A DNA stretch of 33,171 nucleotides from UBA4644 sp034933145 (GTDB lineage: Bacteria; Bacillota; Clostridia; Oscillospirales; Butyricicoccaceae), in NCBI GenBank assembly GCA_034933145.1, contig JAYFOA010000072.1, positions 1 through 33,171 on the forward strand. The letters run 5' to 3'. Numbering within the stretch: position 1 is the stretch's first letter; each line of letters starts with the position of its first letter. Both the position numbers and the translations under genes were made by a program. The notes beneath the pieces are model-generated. The model did not search any database and was not told the DNA's origin. It saw only the letters and a list, made by a program, of their open reading frames with translations. This document shows, piece by piece, positions 15,631 to 22,161 of the stretch.

Positions 15631-17765
15631 GCCAGTTCCTCCTCCCTCAGCTGGGACTGAGCGATTTCCTGATAGACCGGGCAGGTTTCCATCAGTTCGC
15701 TGTGCGTACCGCGGCCGACGATTTCTCCTTCATCCAGCACAATGATCTGCTGTGCGTTGCGGATGGTTCCGACACGCTGAGCCACAACCAAAAGCGTCTT
15801 GCCCGTTTCTTCCCTGGAAAGTGCTCGCCGCAAGGCTGCGTCCGTCTTGAAGTCCAGAGCTGAAAACGTATCGTCAAACAACAGGATAGGCGCATCCGGC
15901 GTCAAAGCGCGCGCCACAGAAAGACGCTGCCTTTGGCCACCCGAAACATTGGTGCCGCCCTGGGCGACCGGCTCTTCCATACCGTCCTCTTTTTCTGCAA
16001 TAAAATCGGCCGCCTGTGCAGTCTCCGCTGCCTTTTGCACCCGCTCATCGGACGCTTCCGGCGCGCCCAGACGCAGATTTTCGGCGATCGTTCCGGTAAA
16101 CAGCAGTGCCTTCTGCGGCGCGTAGCCGATCTGCGCACGCAGATCGTGCTGACGCATGCTGCGTACGTCAACGCCATTGACCAGTACCTGGCCCTCCGTC
16201 ACATCATAAATCCGCGGGATTAAGTTGAGCAAAGTCGATTTCCCGGATCCGGTGGACCCAATAATGGCCGTCATTTCCCCGGGCCGTGCAATAAAGTTGA
16301 TATTCTTCAGTGTGGGTGCCTCTGCGCCCGGATAGGAGAATCCAACGTTTCGGAACTCTACCATGCCGCGCATGGCGGGAACGCCTGCCGCGTCCGCAGG
16401 CTGTGCCGGGTCACGGATGACCGGCTCAGTCTCCAGCACCTCCGCGATGCGGGTGCCGGATACGGCGGCACGCGGCAGCATGATCAGGATGATGCTGATG
16501 AACATAAAGCTCATCACCACCTGCATTGCATACTGGAGATAAGCCAGCATGTCGCCGATCTGCAGGCTGGAATCGGCAATCAGCTTGCCGCCAAACCAGA
16601 CGATCAACAGGGTCAGTCCATTCATCAGAAGCATCATAAAGGGCATTGCCGCACTCATCAGCCGGTTGACGAACAGCGTCGTCTTGGTCACGTCCCGGTT
16701 GGCCGCGTCAAAACGTTCTTTTTCAAAGTCCTGGGCATTGTAGGCACGGCTCACCATTACGCCAGCCAGATTCTCGCGGGCGACCTTATTCAGCCGGTCA
16801 ATGAAGCCCTGTAATTTTTTGAATTTCGGCATCGCCGCCGCGAACATCGTTCCTACCGCGCAGACAAGGACCAGCACCGCCAGCCCGAGCACCCAGGCCA
16901 GTGAGGTACTCTTCTGAAGCGCATAGATGATGGCGCCGATCCCCATAAATGGCGCAAACAGAACGATTCGGAAAGTCATCATTACCACCATCTGGATCTG
17001 CTGCACGTCGTTGGTCGTGCGGGTAATCAGGGATGCGGTGGAAAAGCGATCCATTTCCGCACCGGAAAAAGAAAGCGTCCGTGCATATACGTCGGCCCGC
17101 AGGTCGCGGGAAAACCCAGCCGCGATGCGGGAGGCGAGGAATCCCGCCGCCACACCGGTCAGCGTGATCAGAAGGGCGACCGCCAGCATACGGATGCCGA
17201 CATGCAGAATGCTTGCCCTCTGGATCGCCGCTGTGTCGATCCCCAGGCGCTCATATTCCGCCTTGACGCCCAACGCACAGATCTGATCCTTCATGGCGGA
17301 AAGCTTATCACCGAAGGCGGCTGTCGCCTGGCTGAGCGCCGCTGCCCGCTGGTCTCCGCTCATCGCGGCGAGAGAGGCAAAAAGTGCATCGCTGTCCATG
17401 CCGGTCTCCCCGCTTTCCAACCCGTACAGCATGGCAAAGGCCGGCGTCAGTCCCTCGGCCGCTGCGGCATGTTCCTCATCGCTGATCCCGTCTTTCAAAT
17501 AAAAAATGCTGTCACGCTCTTCGTAGACCGCTGCCGCAGCGTCGTTCTGTGTTTCGGTCATCAGCAGTGACAGCTTCCGAAATGTGTCTTCACCGATTTG
17601 CTGGGCAACACCGTCTTCAATCCCGTACCGCTGAACGCCGATATTGACTACCTGAGACATATAATCCGGCAATTTCAGTTCGCCCATCGCCTGGCAGAAC
17701 ACTGCTATTACGCAAAGTGCCGCCAGCAGGCGATAGGGCTTTAAATATTTAATCAGTTTTCTCAT
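15627..17765 (-). CDS. Heterodimeric ABC multidrug exporter, subunit with degenerate site
   Basis: A 712-residue half-transporter. Walker A is GSTGSGKS (503-510) and the signature VSGGQ (607-611) is intact, but Walker B is ILLFDD, with Asp632 where the catalytic Glu belongs, and the switch histidine is replaced by Gln663 (VAQRVGTI). One of the two ATP sites in the dimer is therefore non-hydrolysing, the hallmark of heterodimeric exporters. Unusually, about 145 residues lie between the first membrane segment (about 12-30) and the second (about 190-210). This Ala-rich, charged region is predicted to be extracytoplasmic and makes the subunit longer than the usual 580. GGGGAG precedes the ATG, which overlaps the marR stop by 4 bp. 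Confidence 0.93.
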   Translation of the reverse strand: MRKLIKYLKPYRLLAALCVIAVFCQAMGELKLPDYMSQVVNIGVQRYGIEDGVAQQIGEDTFRKLSLLMTETQNDAAAAVYEERDSIFYLKDGISDEEHAAAAEGLTPAFAMLYGLESGETGMDSDALFASLAAMSGDQRAAALSQATAAFGDKLSAMKDQICALGVKAEYERLGIDTAAIQRASILHVGIRMLAVALLITLTGVAAGFLASRIAAGFSRDLRADVYARTLSFSGAEMDRFSTASLITRTTNDVQQIQMVVMMTFRIVLFAPFMGIGAIIYALQKSTSLAWVLGLAVLVLVCAVGTMFAAAMPKFKKLQGFIDRLNKVARENLAGVMVSRAYNAQDFEKERFDAANRDVTKTTLFVNRLMSAAMPFMMLLMNGLTLLIVWFGGKLIADSSLQIGDMLAYLQYAMQVVMSFMFISIILIMLPRAAVSGTRIAEVLETEPVIRDPAQPADAAGVPAMRGMVEFRNVGFSYPGAEAPTLKNINFIARPGEMTAIIGSTGSGKSTLLNLIPRIYDVTEGQVLVNGVDVRSMRQHDLRAQIGYAPQKALLFTGTIAENLRLGAPEASDERVQKAAETAQAADFIAEKEDGMEEPVAQGGTNVSGGQRQRLSVARALTPDAPILLFDDTFSALDFKTDAALRRALSREETGKTLLVVAQRVGTIRNAQQIIVLDEGEIVGRGTHSELMETCPVYQEIAQSQLREEELA

Positions 17766-18217
17766 TGCTTTTTCTCCCCGTTGATTTCAGGAACCAGCCC
17801 ACTTGCCCGTTCCATTAGACTGACGAGCTGATCCCCATCTTCCGTCCCCAGACGGGACAACATGGTCTCCACCATTGCTATCATCCTTTTCTTGCCCTGC
17901 TCCATCAGGTCAAGACCCTCTGCAGTCAATTCTACGCATACGGTCCTCCGGTCGTCGCCGGTAAAGCGCCGCAGCAGCCCCCGCTGCTCCAGCTCACTCG
18001 CCCAACGTGAGATCGCCGGCAGCGGCCGCTTCATGTGGTCGCTCAACTCACCGATGCGCAGCGGTGATCCGGAATGCATACCATACATATGAATTGCCAT
18101 CAGCACTTCAAAGCTCCCTCTGGCCAGCCCGCCCGGCGGGCCAAACCGGTGGAAGTTGAATTCCATTCGCCGCAGCGCCCGCATAAACTGTACGGCCCGC
18201 TGACTTTCCTGTTCCAC
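17762..18217 (-). CDS. MarR family transcriptional regulator
   Basis: A 151-residue winged-helix regulator. The helix-turn-helix is at about residues 53-75 (LRIGELSDHMKRPLPAISRWASELEQRGLL) and is followed by the wing RFTGDDRRTVCVELTAEG, the most conserved part of the MarR family. The start is GTG at 18217, with AAGGAAG about 8 nt upstream. It leads the operon with both exporter subunits, overlapping the next gene by ATGA. Four alternating half-sites lie just upstream, so the simplest model is a repressor of its own operon that is released by the exported compound. Confidence 0.93.
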   Translation of the reverse strand: MEQESQRAVQFMRALRRMEFNFHRFGPPGGLARGSFEVLMAIHMYGMHSGSPLRIGELSDHMKRPLPAISRWASELEQRGLLRRFTGDDRRTVCVELTAEGLDLMEQGKKRMIAMVETMLSRLGTEDGDQLVSLMERASGLVPEINGEKKQ

Positions 18218-18229
18218 GCGCTCACTTCC

Positions 18230-18259
18230 TTAACATTGTTAATTATTAACGGCGTTAAC
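18230..18259. promoter_or_regulatory. Probable MarR operator, four alternating half-sites
   Basis: The half-site TTAAC/GTTAA occurs at 18230, 18238, 18246 and 18254, in alternating orientation with an exact 8-bp step. This makes two perfect odd palindromes, TTAACA-T-TGTTAA (18230-18242) and GTTAAT-T-ATTAAC (18238-18250), and a final GTTAAC (18254-18259). The array lies between the marR -10 box and its GTG start. Confidence 0.75.
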
Positions 18260-18260
18260 T

Positions 18261-18289
18261 ATTATTGGGCAAACAGCTGTAAAAGTCAA
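18261..18289 (-). promoter_or_regulatory. Sigma-A promoter of the marR-exporter operon
   Basis: TTGACT (18284-18289), 17 bp, AATAAT (18261-18266) on the minus strand. The start of transcription falls at about 18254, in the half-site array, so a bound repressor would block the initiating polymerase. Confidence 0.78.
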
Positions 18290-18310
18290 GATAAAAATTG
18301 TGAATTTTTC

Positions 18311-18339
18311 TTGCCTACAACTCATATCTGATATATACT
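18311..18339 (+). promoter_or_regulatory. Sigma-A promoter of the aminoglycoside adenylyltransferase gene
   Basis: TTGCCT (18311-18316), 17 bp, TATACT (18334-18339) on the plus strand, with the start near 18346 and a 37-nt leader. It diverges from the marR promoter, 22 bp from its -35 box. Confidence 0.68.
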
Positions 18340-18382
18340 ATTTTCTACATTGCCGGGAGTCATTTTATAGGGAGGGGTGTGC

Positions 18383-19255
18383 ATGCGTTCGGCTCAGACG
18401 ATGACAGCGCTGATTTTAGGATTGGCTGCTGAAAGGCCGGAGGTACGTGCCGTATGGCTCAACGGGTCCCGTGCCAACCCCACTGCACAGAAAGATGCAC
18501 TTCAGGATTTTGATATTGTGTTTGCCGTTACCGATACCCGTCCACTGCTGAGGGAGAGGACCTGGCTCACACGATTTGGAGAAATTGCAGTTATGCAGGA
18601 GCCGGATGATTCTGCGATATTCCCTGTAGATACCAAACCGGAGCAGCGTTATGCTTTTCTAATTCAATTTGCTGACGGCTGCCGCATCGATCTGACGCTG
18701 CTCTCTCCGCCGCTGTGGTTTACCGGCTATTTTGATGACCGTTTGACTGTGCTGTGGTTGGATAAAGATGGAGTTTTCCCGCCGCTCCCACCCCCGGATG
18801 ACAGAGCTTATTATATCCTTCCACCCACGGAAAAGCAGTTTCTTAGTTGCTGCAACGAGTTTTGGTGGACAACGCCCTATGTGGCCAAAGGCTTGTGGCG
18901 GAGTGAACTGCTCTATGCCATGGACCTGCTCAATAAAGCCGTGCGCCCCATGCTGCTTATGATGCTGTCCTGGCGTGCAGGATATTTGGACGGCTTTGCC
19001 CGCAGTGTAGGAAAATGCTTTAAATATCTGCCGGCCATGCTTCCGGAGGATGAGGCGGCCAGACTTTTACGCACCTACCCGTCAGCAGAGCCGCAGGCTA
19101 TATGGAACGCTCTGATTACCGCTGCCGACCTGATGGATGCGCTGGCCCCAAACGTGGCCGCGCAGGCAGGATTTTTCTATCGGGAAGATGAGGCAGCGGG
19201 TAGCCGTGCCTATCTTGAAAAGCTATATGCCGCCGGCCCCGGCGGCACGATATAG
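18383..19255 (+). CDS. ANT(6)-type aminoglycoside (streptomycin) adenylyltransferase
   Basis: A 290-residue cytoplasmic nucleotidyltransferase of the Adenyl_transf family (PF04439), whose members transfer AMP to the 6-hydroxyl of streptomycin. The family pattern is clear from the first residue: MRSAQTMTALIL, VWLNGSRANP, then QDFDIVF with the two metal-binding Asp residues, and a third acidic position in CRIDLTLL. Later segments FWWTTPYVAKGLWRSELLYA and the final GFFYREDEAAGSRAYLEKLY also match. ATG 18383 is preferred over the GTG at 18377 because GGAGGGG (18371-18377) is correctly spaced only for the ATG. There is no mobile element nearby, so this looks like an intrinsic chromosomal gene; actual resistance is unproven. 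Confidence 0.88.
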   Translation: MRSAQTMTALILGLAAERPEVRAVWLNGSRANPTAQKDALQDFDIVFAVTDTRPLLRERTWLTRFGEIAVMQEPDDSAIFPVDTKPEQRYAFLIQFADGCRIDLTLLSPPLWFTGYFDDRLTVLWLDKDGVFPPLPPPDDRAYYILPPTEKQFLSCCNEFWWTTPYVAKGLWRSELLYAMDLLNKAVRPMLLMMLSWRAGYLDGFARSVGKCFKYLPAMLPEDEAARLLRTYPSAEPQAIWNALITAADLMDALAPNVAAQAGFFYREDEAAGSRAYLEKLYAAGPGGTI

Positions 19256-19270
19256 GGCGGTACGCCGCCC
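19229..19270 (+). repeat. Two GC-rich palindromes at the end of the adenylyltransferase gene
   Basis: GCCGCCGG (19229-19236), CC, CCGGCGGC (19239-19246) is a perfect 8-bp inverted repeat inside the last codons. GGGCGG (19255-19260), TACG, CCGCCC (19265-19270) is a perfect 6-bp hairpin just after the stop. Neither is followed by a T-run. They may stabilise the mRNA end or be part of a short interspersed palindrome. Confidence 0.6.
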
Positions 19271-19327
19271 CGTTATTCAGCATTTGAAATACGCCTCTGT
19301 CCGGCTTTTTGCAGGCGGAGAAAATGT

Positions 19328-19360
19328 GCGCCGCGGAAAATTTATCCGGACGGCGCTTTC
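19328..19360 (+). terminator. Possible weak terminator after the adenylyltransferase gene
   Basis: GCGCCG (19328-19333) pairs with CGGCGC (19351-19356), and CGGA inside pairs with TCCG, leaving a 2-nt bulge. TTTC and, 9 nt later, a T6 run follow. The stem is imperfect and the U-run short, so read-through into the ABC-2 genes is plausible; I see no separate promoter for them. Confidence 0.4.
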
Positions 19361-19432
19361 CTGTGCTTTTTTCTCGGAAACAGGGTAGCCCCGGCAACAT
19401 TCATCTACATGGCAAAAAGAATAGGAGTAATC

Positions 19433-20404
19433 ATGATTGAGCTTTCGCACATTCAAAAGACCTTTCACGTAGCACGGCGCAATTCTGGGCTCGGAGAGGC
19501 GGCAAAAGCCCTGCTGCGGCGTGAATATACGGAGGTTCGGGCACTGGATGATCTGTCCTTTTCCGTCGGTGCAGGAGAAATCGTCGGATATATCGGCCCT
19601 AATGGCGCGGGCAAAAGCAGCACCGTCAAGGTGATGAGCGGCATTTTAACCCCGGATTCCGGCGCATGCGAGGTCTGCGGTCTGACGCCATGGAAAGACA
19701 GGAAGAAGCTGGCACGACATATCGGGGTCGTTTTCGGACAGCGGAGCCAGCTGTTCTGGGATGTACCGGTGATTGACAGCTTTGAACTGCTACGGGACAT
19801 CTATGAAGTGGAACGGCTTGAATATCGGGAAAATCTTGGCCGCCTGACAGCTCTTTTGAACTTGACAGATCTTCTGCGAACCCCGGCGCGTCAACTCTCT
19901 CTCGGCCAGCGAATGCGCTGCGAGCTGGCGGCCTCCCTGCTGCACAGCCCACAAGTGCTGTTTCTGGACGAGCCAACCATCGGTCTCGACGCGGTCAGCA
20001 AGATCGCCGTCCGGCAGTTCATCCGCGACCTGAGCCGGGAGAAAGGCACCACGGTTATCCTGACCACTCACGATATGCAGGATATCGAGGCACTGGCCTC
20101 CCGCATCCTGCTGATTGGCCGCGGCCGCATCCTGCTCGACGGCACGCTGGACGAGCTGCGGCGCGCCCATTCCCCTCTGCGGACGATAACGGCGGAATAC
20201 CTCGGCACGCTTCCCTTGCTGCGTGGCGTCACAGCGGCAGAGACTCAGCCGGGACGCGCGGTTCTGACTGTCGATACGAATGTCTGCTCGGTCTCAGAGG
20301 TCATTGCGGCCCTGTCGGCCGCGGTAGAGCTGCATGATCTTTCGGTGACCGGCCAGAGCGCGGAAGAACTGGTAGCCGGCCTGTACCGTGATCTTCAGAT
20401 TTAA
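19433..20404 (+). CDS. ABC-2 type transporter ATP-binding protein
   Basis: A 323-residue ATPase, longer than simple ABC ATPases because of an N-terminal insert (FHVARRNSGLGEAAKALLRREYTEV) and a C-terminal domain of about 100 residues. Walker A is GPNGAGKS (55-62), the signature region LSLGQRMRCE, Walker B VLFLDEPTIGLD (175-186) and the switch His in TTHDMQDIE. The FGQRSQLFWDVPV Q-loop segment is characteristic of the COG4586 group, which works with two PF06182-type permeases, exactly the two genes that follow. ATG 19433 is chosen because AGGAG is 5 nt upstream. The substrate is unknown; some relatives have been linked to viologen or drug export. Confidence 0.9.
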   Translation: MIELSHIQKTFHVARRNSGLGEAAKALLRREYTEVRALDDLSFSVGAGEIVGYIGPNGAGKSSTVKVMSGILTPDSGACEVCGLTPWKDRKKLARHIGVVFGQRSQLFWDVPVIDSFELLRDIYEVERLEYRENLGRLTALLNLTDLLRTPARQLSLGQRMRCELAASLLHSPQVLFLDEPTIGLDAVSKIAVRQFIRDLSREKGTTVILTTHDMQDIEALASRILLIGRGRILLDGTLDELRRAHSPLRTITAEYLGTLPLLRGVTAAETQPGRAVLTVDTNVCSVSEVIAALSAAVELHDLSVTGQSAEELVAGLYRDLQI

Positions 20405-20436
20405 GCAAGACGCCGGCGTATTATAAGGGGGCGAAC

Positions 20437-21240
20437 ATGAAAAAATACCTATCCTTTTTTCGCGTCCGATTTCTGACCGGGCTGCAATATCGCGCGGCCG
20501 CCGCCGCGGGCATCGCCACCCAGTTTGCCTGGGGTTTTTTGACTTTGCTGCTCTATTCCGCCTTTTCCCGGGCGGGATACGACCGTTTTCCTCTGCCGTT
20601 TGAAAGCCTGTCTGCCTATATCTGGCTCCAGCAGGCGTTTCTGGCCCTCTTTGCCGTCTGGTTCTGGGATAACGATATACTTGAAGCGGTAGAGACCGGG
20701 GCGGTGGCCTATGAACTGTGCCGACCCGCCGATGTTTACGGCATGTGGTTTGCCAAGACGGGGGCGGCACGGCTGTCCCGTGCGGTGCTCCGCTGTATGC
20801 CGATTTTGCTGGTGGCTGTATTCCTGCCCGCACCCTATGGCCTGACCGCACCATCCGGCATTTTACAGCTTGTTTGCTTTTGCCTCAGCCTGATTCTGGG
20901 ATTTCTCGTGGTACTGGCCTTTGGGATGTTGATTTACGGCACGGAGTTCTTCACCGTATCCCCTCAAGGCCTCCGAATCCTTGCCGTGGCGCTGGTGGAC
21001 TTTTGCCAGGGCGGCCTGCTGCCGCTCCCTTTCTTTCCAAAGGCGCTGCGCACGGTGCTGGAATGGTCGCCTTTCGGTTCCATGCAGAATGCGCCGCTGC
21101 TCATCTACAGCGGATATCTCTCCGGCGAAGCCCTTGTCCGAACACTGGCACTGCAGGTCCTCTGGCTCGTCGTACTGGTGCTGCTCGGCCGTGCTCTGCT
21201 GAAAAAAGGGCTGCGCCGCATCGTCGTACAGGGAGGCTGA
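20437..21240 (+). CDS. ABC-2 transporter permease (first subunit)
   Basis: A 267-residue membrane protein with about six membrane segments, starting with the MKKYLSFFRVRFLTGLQYRAAA pattern typical of this permease group (COG4587-like). The middle contains the YELCRPADVYGMWFAK cytoplasmic loop, and the C-terminal third the LDF-type signature, here VDFCQGGLLPLPFFPKALRTVLEWSPFGSMQNAPLLIY. It follows the ATPase by 32 bp and precedes the second permease by 3 bp, so the three form one transport complex. The shared architecture fits export; no binding protein is encoded nearby. Confidence 0.85.
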   Translation: MKKYLSFFRVRFLTGLQYRAAAAAGIATQFAWGFLTLLLYSAFSRAGYDRFPLPFESLSAYIWLQQAFLALFAVWFWDNDILEAVETGAVAYELCRPADVYGMWFAKTGAARLSRAVLRCMPILLVAVFLPAPYGLTAPSGILQLVCFCLSLILGFLVVLAFGMLIYGTEFFTVSPQGLRILAVALVDFCQGGLLPLPFFPKALRTVLEWSPFGSMQNAPLLIYSGYLSGEALVRTLALQVLWLVVLVLLGRALLKKGLRRIVVQGG

Positions 21241-21243
21241 TCC

Positions 21244-22020
21244 ATGAAGCTTTATATGAAGTATCTTTCCATGCATCTGCGCTCGGCGATGGAATATAAG
21301 ACTTCCTTCTGGCTTGGTACGGCGGGTCAGTTTCTGGTCAGCTTTTCCGCCTATCTGGCAGTCTATTTCCTGATGGGACGTTTTACAGCCGTGGAGGGTT
21401 TTACCTACGCGGAGGTGCTGCTCTGTTTCGGTGCGGTACTGATGGCTTTTGCCCTGGCAGAATGCTTTGCCCGTGGATTCGATACCTTTTCCCGCATCAT
21501 CGGTAACGGGCAGTTTGACCGGATGATGGTGCGGCCGCGAAGCCTGATCTTTCAGGTATTGGCAACCAAAGTAGAGTTCACCCGCCTTGGACGGTTCCTT
21601 CAGGCAGCCGCGGTGCTGTGTTACGCCGTGGCCGGCTCGGGCGTCCACTGGACGCTTACCCGCGCGCTGGTGCTTACAGAGATGATTCTCTGCGGTGCCG
21701 TGCTGTTCGGCGCATTGTTTCTCTGCTACGCCGGGTTGTGTTTCTTTACGACCGAAGGGCTGGAATTTGTCAACATCCTTACCGATGGCAGCCGAGAGTT
21801 TGGGGCCTATCCCCTGTCGGTTTACGGCAAATCCGCATTGAAATTTTATACTTATATCGTGCCTCTGGCCTGCGTCCAGTATTATCCGCTGCTGTGGCTG
21901 CTGGGTCGCGGCGTACCCGGCTGGTACGCACTGCTGCCGATCGGCGGTGCGCTGTTTTTGCTGCCTGCCCTCGGACTGTGGCGGCTGGGGCTGCGGTATT
22001 ACAAATCGACCGGATCATAA
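21244..22020 (+). CDS. ABC-2 transporter permease (second subunit)
   Basis: A 258-residue membrane protein with about six hydrophobic segments, similar in layout to the preceding permease (COG3694/PF06182-like). Recognisable features are the N-terminal YMKYLSMHLRSAMEYKTSFW, the cytoplasmic FSRIIGNGQFDRMMVRPRSLIFQ loop and the FGAYPLSVYGKSALKFYTYIVPLACVQYYP segment. GGGAGG in the end of the previous gene serves as ribosome binding site for the ATG at 21244, so the two permeases should be made in equal amounts. It is the last gene of the operon; a hairpin terminator lies 90 bp downstream. Confidence 0.85.
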   Translation: MKLYMKYLSMHLRSAMEYKTSFWLGTAGQFLVSFSAYLAVYFLMGRFTAVEGFTYAEVLLCFGAVLMAFALAECFARGFDTFSRIIGNGQFDRMMVRPRSLIFQVLATKVEFTRLGRFLQAAAVLCYAVAGSGVHWTLTRALVLTEMILCGAVLFGALFLCYAGLCFFTTEGLEFVNILTDGSREFGAYPLSVYGKSALKFYTYIVPLACVQYYPLLWLLGRGVPGWYALLPIGGALFLLPALGLWRLGLRYYKSTGS

Positions 22021-22073
22021 ACTGCCCGGCCGTTATTGTGAATATGTAGAAGAACTTTGGTAAATCCGTCCAA

Positions 22074-22102
22074 TTGACACGGGATGACTTTCTTTCAATA
22101 AT
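22074..22102 (+). promoter_or_regulatory. Sigma-A promoter of the Gate-domain gene
   Basis: TTGACA (22074-22079), 17 bp, AATAAT (22097-22102) on the plus strand. The expected start of transcription, about 22109, coincides with the first base of the hairpin at 22110. Confidence 0.82.
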
Positions 22103-22109
22103 TGAATCG

Positions 22110-22141
22110 ATGATCCGTCCTTTACGGACCGGATCATTTTT
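22110..22141 (+). terminator. Terminator-like hairpin in the Gate-gene leader
   Basis: ATGATCC (22110-22116) pairs with GGATCAT (22131-22137), and GTCC (22117-22120) with GGAC (22126-22129), leaving one bulged C and a 5-nt loop. Five Ts follow (22137-22141). It would end the ABC-2 operon, but it also forms the whole 5' leader of the next gene, directly before its ribosome binding site. Confidence 0.75.
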
Positions 22142-22161
22142 ATGAGAGGGAGTTGTGGGCT

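Noticed and set aside
18377..18382. GTG start two codons upstream for the adenylyltransferase
   Set aside because: It overlaps the ribosome binding site itself; the ATG at 18383 is correctly spaced and matches the family N-terminus.
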